From Marisa cornuarietis (Eukaryota; Mollusca; Gastropoda; Architaenioglossa; Ampullariidae), in NCBI GenBank assembly GCA_004794655.1, contig SMMW01000585.1, positions 6,770,001 through 6,834,000 on the forward strand: a stretch of 64,000 nt of DNA, in the 5' to 3' direction. Below are positions 11,701-22,920 of this stretch, in pieces (position 1 is the first letter of the stretch; every line of letters starts with the position of its first letter). The translations under genes were made by a program, and so were the position numbers. Below the pieces are notes generated by a model that was given only the letters and a program-made list of their open reading frames with translations, was not told where the DNA came from and did not search any database.

Positions 11701-11840
11701 TTCATTGTATATATACAGTTTCATTCTGTAGCTAGAGAAAGCTTTATGTACTTAGAGAAATCTCTCTGTAGTTAGAGAAAGCTTTCTCTATCTAAAGAGA
11801 TATTTCTCTACGTACAGAGAAGATTTCTCTAGCGACAGGA
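11701..11840. repeat. Second phased array of 20-bp palindromes
   Basis: Seven further units with the same design, including TGTATATATACA, CTGTAGCTAGAG, TATGTACTTAGA, CTGTAGTTAGAG, CTCTATCTAAAG and CTCTACGTACAG. Their centres are shifted 1 bp from the register of the first array, and the 80-bp gap between the arrays is about four unit lengths. This suggests one ancestral array in which about three central units have decayed. Confidence 0.85.
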
Positions 11841-12404
11841 TGATGTCTGTACCGAACGAGGCTGGCTCATTTGCATATGGGACAAGAAGGTCAAAGATCA
11901 ACCAATCAGAGCCCTCGAAACATGGCCTCACGTTCTTGATGTGTATTTATACGTGAGATAGAATTTCCGACATCTTTGCCGGAGTTCGTCTGCTATGATG
12001 TCATAGAGCAGTCGCAAAAACGTTTTTTTAATGTCAACCATCTATGGATGAAAAAAATTTTTTCCCCGCAACAGACGCCAGCCAAGCAAATGAAAACTGC
12101 TACGTACACTGCAAGTCGAAGGAAAAGAGGGCAGCAGCACTGTACACCACCCATGTTAACTTGGCAGGACTCACAGTACACCACCAATGCAGACTTGGCA
12201 AACCTATAAAACCAAAAACAAAACAAAAAAATAGAGCCCACTAGCAAGAGTAAATAACACTTCTGGCACCACAAAAACTGCAACCCTTCTCCTATATCTC
12301 CCTATCCCCCCATACCCTCACCGACCTCCCCAACACCCACATTCCCCAAAGACCCCATCCCCCACAGTGCGAAATCACCGAGAGGTAGAAGCACTTTCCC
12401 TTTA

Positions 12405-13282
12405 AACATCCTTTAATTTGACTTTTTTCAACTTTTGTGTAGTCTCACTAGTAATTAGTAGATTTATGGAAGCTTTAAGATTTCATCTAAGTGTGGAGGT
12501 TTGTTTTACATAGATTGGACAAGATATGTAAATATATTATAATTAATTTCTCTTTTCTTACATAGGAACTCCACCACTGATGGGTTGATTTTTTTGTCTT
12601 ATTTTTTAAACTTGTATTTTCTATGTAAATAATTTGTTAAGCTTTTTTTTGTAAATAATTATATCAAAAATAATTTTTGTGCTGTAAAATAATTATTGAC
12701 CATAAATTTTGTAAGTAAATTGATTAATTTTTGTTGTGCATGGTTTGTTTAAAAACAACTGTTATGCTGTAAATAATTTAAACTGTTTAACCTTAAAAAC
12801 AACTGTTATGCGATAAATAATTTAAACTGTTTAACCTTTTACTTTTTGTTGTAAATAATAAAAGTGTATAATCGTATCTCTTGCCTACTAGTTGTACCAA
12901 GATCGAGTGCAAGAGCATGCAGGCACTTGACGATGAGCAAACGATGAGATTGTTAAAAGCTGTTGAATGTTTTCTTCATGGTGTGCCAGCCTGTGTACTA
13001 TTGGTGGTAAATGAGTGTGAGACTGGGTGAGGGGTGCAAGCGGGAATTTGAAGGGTTTGATGCGGGATGCAAATGGGAATTTGAAGGGTTTGATGCGGGC
13101 TGTGACGGGAAACCCCGGTTGAAAGCGGGAATTTGAAGGGTTGGAGTAGGGCAACTAACGGCTATTCCCGCCTAGGCCCCTCAATGATCCCTCCTCCAAA
13201 ACTCGGCGGGGTTTCCCGCAAGAGTCCCAGATCTCTTCCCAGATGGGCACCTTCATTTTCCCATGATTTCTTGCAGGCCGGG
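12405..13282 (-). repeat. Inverted partner of 7676-8490
   Basis: This is the shared arm of elements A and B. Landmarks in inverted order include CTAGTTGTACCAAGATCGAGTG near 12890, GTGTACTA..GGTGGTAAATGAGTG near 12993, three AATTTGAAGGGTT blocks at 13030-13140, and GATTTCTTGCAGGC at the end. The B copy has extra short repeats. The two arms lie about 3.9 kb apart and could pair in a transcript or in single-stranded DNA. Confidence 0.75.
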
Positions 13283-13343
13283 TAAATGTTTATTATATTT
13301 TCACATCTTTTTTTCCTGCCTGTTGCACGCTGTATTAATGATA

Positions 13344-13942
13344 CAGTAGTACCTCTACATACGAGTTTAATCCGTTCCACAACCGAGCTCGCATGTCAAA
13401 TAAGTGAAATAACTCGTATATTAAAACTATTGTTGCCACACAAAATAAAAGAAATAGGATTAATGCGTTCCAACCCTCCCATAACAGCACAATTTATATG
13501 TAAATACGGCATGATATAAAGTACTGTATAATAAATGTTAATGGCAAAGTAATATAAATAATATAGATAATAAAATAATAAAGAATGTGTTATATTTATT
13601 AATCTTACCTTGGAGGAGACCAAGACTGTCGATAGCGGAGGTAAGCAGATGTCGGGGGAGGAGGGAGGGAGCTGGGGAACAGACGGGTGCTGAATGAATC
13701 CGCTGATAAGGCAACACTATTTACACTGCTTTTAACTTGAAACATTTAGATTTTCACTATGACTACATTCTTTTTTATTTTTTATTTTTTTTGTCTTTAC
13801 GCTACGACATATAAATGACTCGAACTCGTATATCAAACTTGCGCTCGTAAGTAACAACAAAATTTCCACGAATTTTTGGCTCATATCTCGATTTACTCGT
13901 ATATTGGTTAATTTGGTTCACTCGTATGTAGAGGTCTTACGG
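13344..13942. mobile_element. mariner/Tc1-type MITE (599 bp)
   Basis: The left end is CAGTAGTACCTCTACATACG and the reverse complement of the right end is CCGTAAGACCTCTACATACG. Both ends abut TA, the target duplication of Tc1/mariner elements. Subterminal motifs around AACTCGTATATTAAA and CTCGTATATCAAAC also pair between the halves. There is no transposase frame. It sits 61 bp from the end of element B. Confidence 0.8.
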
Positions 13943-16220
13943 TATACCGTAAATTTCAGTCTACTAAGCGCACCTGTTTATAAGCCACACCCACCCTTCA
14001 CTGCCTCCTTACAAAGCACAAAACATATCTCGCCTGCTTATAGGTTTGCTGCATTTAATAAGAGGTCTGTGTTTTAGTGTCTTCGATCTCTGTGAAAAGG
14101 AGGATCAGATTCTGTAAGTGGCTTCGAGACGTGATGAGTTGACTCGAGAAGAGAGAGAGAGGGAGAGAAAAATGGGTCTTTCGAGTGTTAATGTCTTTCA
14201 ACCCTCGCCTTGATCTATGTTTGCCTTTATTTCCGCCTTCCTTGGTCCAGGGGATCGTAGTGTTTTATGGTAATAATAGGTTGAGGACCAATTTGTTAGC
14301 GCGGTGCGCAGCATTAACTTACTAAAATTTCGATAGCGTCTAGGTAGTGGCACCCTTGCTTGTAGGAGTCACTTGATTAGGCAGGTACATAACTTGGGGT
14401 AGATTGTTAAAGCCTTTCCTCATACTCTAGCACAGACAACGGTCCCTGAGTGGTTCAACAGACGTAAGCAGCAGGTCCGAAGGAGAAAGACCAGTTCTTC
14501 CAGTACGTTAGATCACTACCTGCTGCCACCTGCAATCTGGTTTGGGCACAGAACCAAAGTGAATTGCCAAAGAGTATTATCGCTTCTCCAGGACGACGAG
14601 TGAAGAAGTAAAGTGCGAAGACAGTGGTTTGGTGCATCACCACCACTGTCGGTCCTTGCCATCAGCAAGCGATGCGAGGCAGTGGCTCGTGAACTCCATC
14701 GTTAACACCAACCCAACTTCTTGTCGCCTGCGGGAGGCAACTATCGATCATTCTCGTCATCGCCGCTATCGTTCACTGCTTGGAGTAACTGATGCAAGAA
14801 GTCCGTCAGTGGTAAAAGATGCGGGCCACCATTAACTCTGTCCTCTAAGGACCATCAAGGAGCAGGTAGCAAAATGGCACTGCCATTTTCCTCCGCGAGA
14901 AACTGGTAGGAGGCGTGTGCGGGGCGTGTGCGTGTGTTTTCTGAGATCAGAGAACTATTGTCTAAGAAAAGGAATCATATGTTTGTACATATGTCTATAG
15001 GACACTTATTGTTAGTCCTTTATTTGCTACTTAAAGATATGTGTATAATTGTTCTATTTCGTGTTCAACCTTGTAGTTAAATAATATTAATTTAAATTGT
15101 CTTCGTAACTGTGTTGTCAATTATTGGTTTGCACACGCGAGTGACAGAAATTACCTGTGAGAGAGCGTGCGGACGTGTGACGCGACTGAGTGGGTTTGTG
15201 AAGTGTGGAAGCTGGTGGGGGGGGGGGGTAAGGCGAGCCGTTATCAAATGGTATTCCCATTTCTCCTTGGGCTGACTAGGCCGCTCTTCCCACCAGTTGC
15301 AGAATCATCACAAACATATACTCTACTGGAGGAATCTCGTGCCTCCCCATCATTTCTGAAAGATCTGGAGCAAGTAAACATTTACACCTGTCAGGTGCGT
15401 GCCGGGCTTGCATAAGGGTGTGTGTTGTTGGAAACAGGTCTGTTATCGATGACTTTTGTTTATGATGCATAATATATGAGGAGAGAGGTGGGCGGAAGTG
15501 TGACAGTAACAGAGACGGACGAAAAATGGAGGATAATTAGCTCGCCTCTAAATTTCCTCCACGGTACTATTTATGCAAACACTACATCAATTCTAACAGC
15601 TATACATTTTGTTTACGTATTGATTTATCAAACGATGTATATTGTCTCGAAGCAACGTATGGAACATAAACGCATCAGCACATTTTGTGTGACAGCTGTA
15701 GTTATCCTTTTTATGTTAATTATTCCTTACATGTTACTCTTACTGGATAAGTGTTAATAATGACTTAAATACGAAATGTTGCAAGAAAACGTTGTCTCGC
15801 ATTTTTAGTCAGCCGTTAATTATATTTCTTCCGTTGATAATCTGTGGGTCATTAGAAGCTGTGTAACATTGGTTTGTTTGATAATAATGTGCAAGAGGGC
15901 GTGGCGGGGAGCGGAAATCTGTTGCAGGCCTTATTATGTAGACAGTAAGCTTGCCTAATTCTAAACAGCAAGCAGAAGGTGTGTGTATGTGTGTATGTGT
16001 GCGTGTGTGTAAAGAGTTGGGTAGGGGTGTAAGAAGCACAAAAGTCGACAGCTGTAACCTGGGGTAGACAGATGGTGTATTGAGAGCGATGTAAGCTTTA
16101 TACCTGCAGCTGAATTTAGACCAAGATTAGTCTACAAATCTGAATTCTGACCCTCACACAGAGACCTTTGTCTACTCCCCTACTTTTTTTGTCCTTTGCT
16201 CTTTCTCTCTCTCTCTCTCT
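13943..16220. other. Gene-free region with a possible MITE end
   Basis: The first 60 bp (ACCGTAAATTTCAGTCTACTAAGCG split by small changes, then TTATAAGCCACACCC) resemble the end of a common animal MITE type whose termini carry CCGTATTTTCCG and TAAGCCGCACC; no partner end was found. The rest has a GA run (14148-14166), a G run (15217-15228) and no recognisable gene. Confidence 0.35.
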
Positions 16221-18305
16221 TGATACACCAGAAGTTAGTGACAGCATTTTTGACCGTCCAATTTCAAAAGAAGAAGTATTACATGCCCTACGAAGAATTA
16301 AGAATAATAAAGCTGCAGGCCCAGATATGATAATTGGCGAACTTCTAAAACATTCATGCTCTATTGTAGTAGACTTTCTACATGAATTTTTTAACGAACT
16401 ATTTAACAAGGGTGTCTTTCCAGAAAAATGGACAGAATCAATAATGATAACATTATTTAAAAAAGGAGATAGGAGCAACCCTAATAACTATAGGGGTATT
16501 TCTATTTGTGATGTTGCTAGTAAAGTATATGGTTTCATAATTAACAGTAGACTGCAAGAGTGAATGGATGAAAAACAGGTTGTAGGGGAATACCAAGCAG
16601 GTTTTAGGAAAGGATACTCAACTGTGGACCATATGTTTACACTGTTGGGTTTGATTCAAAAACAGTTTGCTCTCAACCGTAAATTATACGTAGTTTCTCG
16701 ACTTTGAAAAAGCGTTCAACTCAATAAATAGAAACTTACTATGGCACGTTTTGCTAAAGAACGGGGTCCCAAACAAGCTGTTTAAATCTATTAAAGCCAT
16801 GTATAATAATGTTAAAGTAAGAATCAGCTGTGTACTAAGGGGGTAAAGCAAGGGGATGTGTGTAGTCCTGTATTATTCTCCCTCTTTATCAACGAAATGG
16901 AAATCAAGATAATTCAGAATGGAAAACATGGAGCCTCCTTACCTTTGGATTATTTAAAGTTGTTTATACTACTATTTGCAGATGATGTTGTCTTGATAGC
17001 CGAAACAATGATTGGGTTGCAAAACCAGTTGAATAACTTAAGCATAGCTGCATCTACCCTGGACTTAAATGTAAATTTAGACAAAAGTAATATTGTAGTC
17101 TTTCGCAAAGGTGGGTTTCTAGGAGCAAGAGAACGTTGGACTTATAACAGTATTGTAATGCCTGTTGTTAATGTATACAAGTATCTTGGATTGCTGTTCT
17201 CCACTAAGCTTAGCTTTTCAGCTGCATGCCAGGACTTGGCAAATAGAGGGAAAAAGGGCTTACTCTTAATAATGAAAACTCTTAGATCTTATAATAACAC
17301 AAGTGTAGATGTATTTTAAAAACTTTTTGATGCCCAAGTCCAACCTATACTACAGTATGGTGCGGAACTCTGGGGACTAGACAAAGCATCATATTATTGT
17401 GAAGAGGTCCACCTCTTTGCCTTAAAATTCTTCCTGGGGTTAGATGGCCGAACCCCAAATGATTTAGTGTATGGTGAACTACATAGACACCCAATTACAG
17501 CAAATTCAGTTAATAAATGTGTTCGATATTGGTTGAAACTAGTTAGAATGAACGATGACAGACTGCCCCGCAAAATTTACAGAATGTTATTTGATTTAGA
17601 AACAAAAGGTAAATCAAACTGGGTATCTAATATTAAAAGAAAGTTATTTTCGCTGGGGTTTGGTTTTGTGTGGTTAAATCAAGGGGTACAATGTGAAAGA
17701 CTGTTTCAAAACAAATTAAAAGAACAAGTTTTGTGTAGATAGCAAGAGTGGGAAGATCACATCAATAGCAGTGAGAGATTTTCTTTTTATTCTACTTATG
17801 GAATCTCAGGAGCTGTCAAAAAATACTTACAAATAGATCTAGATTATTATCTGATGACAGTTCTTGCTAAATTCCGGCTGGGTGTATCTAACATTGCAGT
17901 CCATTACTTTAGATATAGAAGTTACACTACACTTGACCTTGTATGTCCATTATGCCAATTAAATGAGGAAGATGAAGTTCACTTCGTTCTCTGTTGTAAA
18001 GCCCTACAGCATCTTAGAATAAGATATATGCAAAGAAAATGGTATACTAGTCCAAATAAATTTAAAATGAGCTTGCTGCTAGCCTCATCAAATGAAAAAG
18101 TTGTTAAAAATCTGGCATTGTATCTCTTCCATGGTTTCCAGTTTAGAAAAGCTGCAATAGAAGACAAATAAGCAACATATGAATGTTTGTTTTCTGTAAT
18201 TTTACTCAATAACCATGCATAGATATATGTCATATTGTACTGTTATTGTTGCTCCCCCTTCAAAAAGGGCAATGGCCCCATGAATAAACAACTTGAATCT
18301 TGAAT
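16221..18305 (+). mobile_element. 5'-truncated LINE with broken reverse transcriptase
   Basis: A plus-strand reverse transcriptase in several frames. It includes PISKEEVLHALRRIKNNKAA and GPDMI (16260-16330), YRGISICDVASKVYG, YQAGFRKGYSTVDHM, DFEKAFNSIN, KQGDVCSPVLFSLFINEM, the catalytic FADDV (about 16975-16990) and a C-terminal CPLC..HFVLCC zinc-knuckle-like motif near 17950-17998. A TGA at 16561, an indel near 16695, a stop at 17317 and another at 17740 break the frame, so it is dead. The 3' end carries the short tandem CTTGAATCTTGAATCT, a typical LINE tail. The clade was not assigned. The 5' side begins after a (CT)n run. Confidence 0.85.
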
Positions 18306-20692
18306 CTGTGTGTGTGTGTGGGGGGGGGGGTGTCGGTGTGAGTGTCGGTGTGTGTCGGTGAGAGAGAGAGAGAGAGGGAGAGTTTGAATGTAAATTGTTT
18401 AATGCGTGTGCGTGTTCTTCGTGTAGTATTTATGTCATGTTAGCTTATCACTTAGAAACACTTTCAACACCCAAGAGCAGTTTCAAAATTAGTTTTGTCA
18501 GCTTTAAAACTTGGAAGTAATTGCCTGCACTGTGTTAAAGAGTTATCACTGCTTGCAGTCGGAAATAGAAGATTTGCTACATACTTATGTTCTCCTAATA
18601 ACATAAACCGCGCAGAAGTTAATACAATTCTTTGACATTTTTTATGTATATATATATATGTGTGTGTGTGTGTGCGTGCGTGTGTGTAAAGGTTTCATCT
18701 GAGTGGGTTACTCAGTTCCACCACGTGCCGCTGCGCTCTGTTGTGTTGTCAATTGCTGTGCACGATAAGGAGTTCACCTTGATGGGTCCACTCATTGTGC
18801 CTGAGGGGGTCGTGGGGTGAAAGGTGTAATTTCTGAGATTTTTAACGTGGTTACGTGATTTCGGTGGAGTAAAGGTCGTAAAGCGCTTGTCAACAAGCTT
18901 GGGCTGTGGGTAGAGAGCTACCTTTGACACACGTTCTTTCTCAACATGTGCCCTTATGTTTACAGAGCTGGATTAACTCCCCTTGACAAAGCTTCTGTTG
19001 CTGACGGCGTAAAACACGAAATGCCTACTTCTCTGTCACCGTTCCCTCCCCTTTCCCAACCCGGGACCTTGTATTTTGTCAAGAGCATCTTCAACTTTCA
19101 TAAGCATTTGGGCAAGAACACCTCACTGTGTTGACGCTCAGTGGCTGGTAGCCCCTCCATTATTCCGACTCTGGTTCTAATATAAACTTCATCTACAGTT
19201 AGTGCCACGCATAGGGGCAGATGTGGACACAAACCTTCTTCAGCGAAGATGAATGCCATGAATGAAAGAATGAGTAAAGCAAACAATAGGCACAGTTATA
19301 TATTAATTACTGAACGGCGCAATAAACGTAAGTGGTTCACTGTATCTAAAGCGTGGCGTTTGGAAGGCTGGAGCTTAACTCTCTCCTTCACCTGACTTTA
19401 CCTTTCCTGGTAAATGGTTACCCATTATTGCCGGAAATGTCACCGAGTGGGTGACGGAAAGGTTTTCAAAATCGGGCCCTCTGCCGGGTATTAACAATTT
19501 AATTAAAAATATCGCGCATATGTTCTCTAACAAACCGACTAATTCCCAATGCACACAAATACAGCTGACCGAAGACACACTGCCAGCTACTGATTAATGT
19601 CTGGATCAATACAAAAATACCTAATTTACCTGAGAATAAAATAACTCGGCAAGGGTGACGCAAATCGGTTGAATTGTTAATTTCGTGAACAGACAGTGAG
19701 CACATCGTGTACCAAACTATACACGGGGGTGATAGGTGGAGTGACCCCCCCCCCCCAGTAGGGAGGACAAAGGACACTGCTGTTGCAAAGCAGACTGGTA
19801 GTGCACAGAACGGGGCGGCAACTCTAACAGCAGTCGCAGTGGTCTGCCCCACCTCGCCATCCTTCCTTCTCTATAGGAGAGCTTGCTGAAGTTCTTTTTA
19901 ATGAACTCGCATGGGTATATGGAAGGTGTTGGTGGTTTTAGCGCCCTACACAGAACCACTTGCCAACCCCCAATTCTAACCCCAAGAACAGCTTCTACAT
20001 TTCAAACACAATCTTTTTCAGTTCAAAACGTAGGAGGTATTTGCATGTTGGGTCCAGTAACAATTACTCGTGTTGGGAATGAGAATTATCAGATTTTCTG
20101 TTAAATATATAACGCGAAACAAGCATGAGGTAATATAAGATCGACATCTTTTTTACACTCACGTATATATAGGTGTGCAATATACGTGCAGAATGCAGCA
20201 AAATGCGGACCCAGTAATTGAACAGGAAAAACATGCACACGTCAACTTCAGCTACGGTAACTGTTTATATAAATAATAATTATGATAAATATTTGTACGT
20301 GAATAACTTTACAAAATCATTCCACGTTAACAACCTTGTTTGACCAATTAAAACCCGCACAGCAAGTGACAAAATGCCAAAACAAAAACGCAAAAGAAAA
20401 GAAAACACTACCACGCTCAAATAAATTTCGCACGCCCAGAAAACCTCTCTTCAATAAATCAGTCGCCAATATATTCGAATGCGAGCAGCTGTCTGAGCGG
20501 TCCTCTGTTTTACCCAACCTTAAAGTAGATCCTGGAGGAGGGAAAAGTGTGGGGGCTTACGCCTTTATATGTAGTTAATATTGAAGACATATTGTTTTGC
20601 GTTGTAAATCCGCATGCTGCAGACTATAGGATAATGCCTTGACACGGGGGAGGAAGGGGGTAGGGTGACGTGAAAGAGGGATAACCGTGTGA
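18306..20692. other. Gene-free region with microsatellites
   Basis: Holds GT/G/GA-rich runs at 18306-18380, TA/TG runs at 18645-18690 and a C run at 19746-19757. The open frames on both strands have no recognisable family. It includes the 5' flank of the sulfatase; no clear TATA box was identified. Confidence 0.5.
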
Positions 20693-20902
20693 GTGGAGGA
20701 AGGCGACCGGGATGACGCACACTGCTGCACCAAGTCGTTTCTAGTAGACTATTACATGACTACCAATCTGTTTTCCGCACCAGCTGCTTTTACTGTCAGT
20801 GTGCATGAGCACGCACCTGAGCAACGCATTCATTTTGTTCACTCGCTCGCGCACCGCATCCATCGGACAGAGGCCAGTTCATCACAGTGGCGTTTAAAAA
20901 TA

Positions 20903-22399
20903 ATGGTCCGGACAAGCAGAGAAGCGATGACATATTTGAGATGTAACTCGCCATCTTGCGCGTCGGTACTGCCGGTGCTGTTGCTGTTGCTGGTTCCAGG
21001 CATTGACACGACGCTGACAACATCTCAGCCCCACATCGTGGTCCTCATAGCCGACGACCTGGGCTGGAACGAAGTCGGATGGAACAACCCGGTCATATAC
21101 ACCCCCACTCTAGACCGCCTGGCCCGGGAAGGGGTGGTGTTGAACCAGTCCTACATGCATCCCACCTGCTCACCCTCACGGGCAGCCTTCCTGTCCGGCA
21201 TCTATCCGCACCGCTTGGGGTTGCAGCACGACACGATCGTCGGAGGCCGCCCTGAGTTCCTCCCGGATAACGTGACTCTTCTACCGCAGTCGTTGAAGAA
21301 GCTGCACTACGCCACCCACGCCGTAGGCAAGTGGCATCTGGGCTTCTGCAACTTGCGCTACACCCCGACCTACCGTGGGTTTGACTCCTTCTACGGCTAC
21401 TACAACGCCAAAGAGGATTATTTTACGCATGTAGCGCACCTGGATGGTTACGATTTCCATGATAACACTCACGTGGACTGGACTGCCCGTGGTCATTACT
21501 CTACATGGCTGCTGGCCGAACGGGCCATCCGCATCATTCGCAACCACAATCCTTCACAGCCTCTCTTCCTGTACCTGTCCTTCCAGGCCGTGCACGGGGA
21601 GCTGCAGGTGCCAGAGCATTACGTCAACCGCTTCTGCGGTCACGTCCAGGGCAACAAGGACCGGAAAGTCAAATGCGGCATGATCGCGGCCCTAGACGAG
21701 GCCGTGGCCAACGTGACAGCGGCCTTGACCAAGGCAGGGCTCATGGACAACACGCTGCTGCTGTTCACCACGGACAATGGAGGTACCAAGGATGTCCTGT
21801 CCAGCAACTGGCCCCTGAGGGGCTTCAAGGGCACTAACTGGGAGGGTGGTACGCGCGCCATTAGCTTCTTCCACGCCCCGAAGCTCCTCCGGCGCAGCGG
21901 CTACACCAGCAACAACCTCATCCACGCCACTGACTGGTTACCGACCTTCCTAGAGGCCGCGGAGGGCAAAGAGAGAGTGGTTCCTGATATCGACGGAGTC
22001 AGCCAGTGGCAGGCGCTGAAGATGGGCAAGGAAGGACCTCGCTACGAGATGCTGTATGAAATAGATGATGTCTACGACACGTCCGCCATTCGCCAGGGTC
22101 CTTACAAACTGGTGCAGGGCGCGAGGGAGAAAAGGGATGGTCGCTTTGCGCCTCCGGAAATAAAAAAGGAGAAGAGCTTCAAGAAAGATGTCGACTTGCA
22201 CGATTATATGCTGTATGACGTCATCAACGATCCCAAGGAGAGCAACGACATCTCGCAGGATCACCTTGACCTTGTCAGTCACCTGAAGGCTCGATTGGAG
22301 TATCACCGGAAGTTTCTGGTCCCATCCAGAGGGCTTCATTTTGAGCCCAGCGGCCACCCAATGTTCCACAACGGAACCTGGTCGGCCGGATGGTGTTGA
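20903..22399 (+). CDS. Intronless arylsulfatase (ARSB/ARSI/ARSJ type)
   Basis: Sulfatases of this family cleave sulfate esters, for example on glycosaminoglycans, in the lysosome or extracellular space. The frame opens at 20693, but I prefer the ATG at 20903 (AAAATAATGG context), giving 498 residues; the ATG at 20927 is also possible. A hydrophobic segment VLPVLLLLLVPG follows within 35 residues and fits a signal peptide. Counting from 20903: metal-binding D51-D52, the CSPSR formylglycine motif with C89, GKWHLG with K143 and H145, and TTDNGG with D291 and N292. All are intact, so activity is likely. The length is close to that of known family members (about 500-530). The coding region is one exon and visibly GC-richer than the flanks, which suggests an ancient retrocopy or an intron-poor sulfatase lineage. 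The exact paralogue cannot be told. Confidence 0.9.
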   Translation: MVRTSREAMTYLRCNSPSCASVLPVLLLLLVPGIDTTLTTSQPHIVVLIADDLGWNEVGWNNPVIYTPTLDRLAREGVVLNQSYMHPTCSPSRAAFLSGIYPHRLGLQHDTIVGGRPEFLPDNVTLLPQSLKKLHYATHAVGKWHLGFCNLRYTPTYRGFDSFYGYYNAKEDYFTHVAHLDGYDFHDNTHVDWTARGHYSTWLLAERAIRIIRNHNPSQPLFLYLSFQAVHGELQVPEHYVNRFCGHVQGNKDRKVKCGMIAALDEAVANVTAALTKAGLMDNTLLLFTTDNGGTKDVLSSNWPLRGFKGTNWEGGTRAISFFHAPKLLRRSGYTSNNLIHATDWLPTFLEAAEGKERVVPDIDGVSQWQALKMGKEGPRYEMLYEIDDVYDTSAIRQGPYKLVQGAREKRDGRFAPPEIKKEKSFKKDVDLHDYMLYDVINDPKESNDISQDHLDLVSHLKARLEYHRKFLVPSRGLHFEPSGHPMFHNGTWSAGWC

Positions 22400-22851
22400 G
22401 GACTGGTCTGTCGCCTACACGCAGACTTAGTTCCAGGTGAGGTTGCTATGGTCACATCTATAGGTCGCCAAAAAGCTTTCCTGCTTTTCCTTGTGTTCTG
22501 GAGCTATTGAACGAGAAAACTCTCTTTTACCAAAATAGATAAATAATTAAATCTCGGGAAAAATGTTCACAGCTGAAATTTACTCTTTATTTTTCTTGTT
22601 TAAAATGTCTTTCTCTTTCGTAGTTATTGTTTTTCTGGAATTCCTGTTTGTGAAAAGCCAGTCGATGATCGCACTGAGCATTAAATTTATTAGCTTGCTT
22701 TTGTGGCACACAGACTGACAATGACAGTCTGTGATTTCTGTAGTTTTTGTAAAACGTTTGGTTCCCCATAAATATTCTTTATTTCTTATTACACTGATGA
22801 AAATCCCTTTCAAAGTTCAACGATAACATGTACTTGTATACAAAAGTTTAA

Positions 22852-22920
22852 TGATTTATGTAAAGCCCTCTGAGCAAATTTTTCGGAAGGCGCTATACAA
22901 ACCCTCATTATTATTATTAA
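22852..22920 (+). mobile_element. CR1/L2-like 3' tail fragment
   Basis: The motif GGCGCTATACAAACCCTC followed by (ATT)n is like the 3' end of L2-type LINEs and dependent SINEs, as seen more completely in the LINE at 39.3 kb (GCGCTATAAAAATC then ATT repeats). Only about 70 bp can be assigned. It lies 450 bp downstream of the sulfatase stop. Confidence 0.55.

Larger units (their letters stand above)
11287..13282 (-). mobile_element. Element B: putative TA-target DNA transposon (1996 bp)
   Basis: The left end reads TCTAGCCTGTAAGAGATC and the reverse complement of the right end reads CCCGGCCTGCAAGAAATC; each abuts TA. The roughly 880 bp at its right end (about 12405-13282) are the reverse complement of the left 800 bp of element A, including CTAGTGAGACT and the repeated AATTTGAAGGGTTTGATGCG blocks. 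A and B are therefore two members of one family in opposite orientations. No transposase frame is visible. It contains the phased palindrome arrays and a C-rich stretch at 12298-12366. Confidence 0.5.

Noticed and set aside
11501..11840. CRISPR-like regular repeat
   Set aside because: There are no unique spacers; each unit is itself a palindrome and units abut directly. The window is eukaryotic.
20693..20902. Upstream extension of the sulfatase frame (70 residues)
   Set aside because: It has no family similarity and would place the signal peptide more than 70 residues inside the protein. The ATG at 20903 gives a normal N-terminus.
21281..22369. Open frames antisense to the sulfatase
   Set aside because: They are shadows of a GC-rich coding exon and have no recognisable domain.
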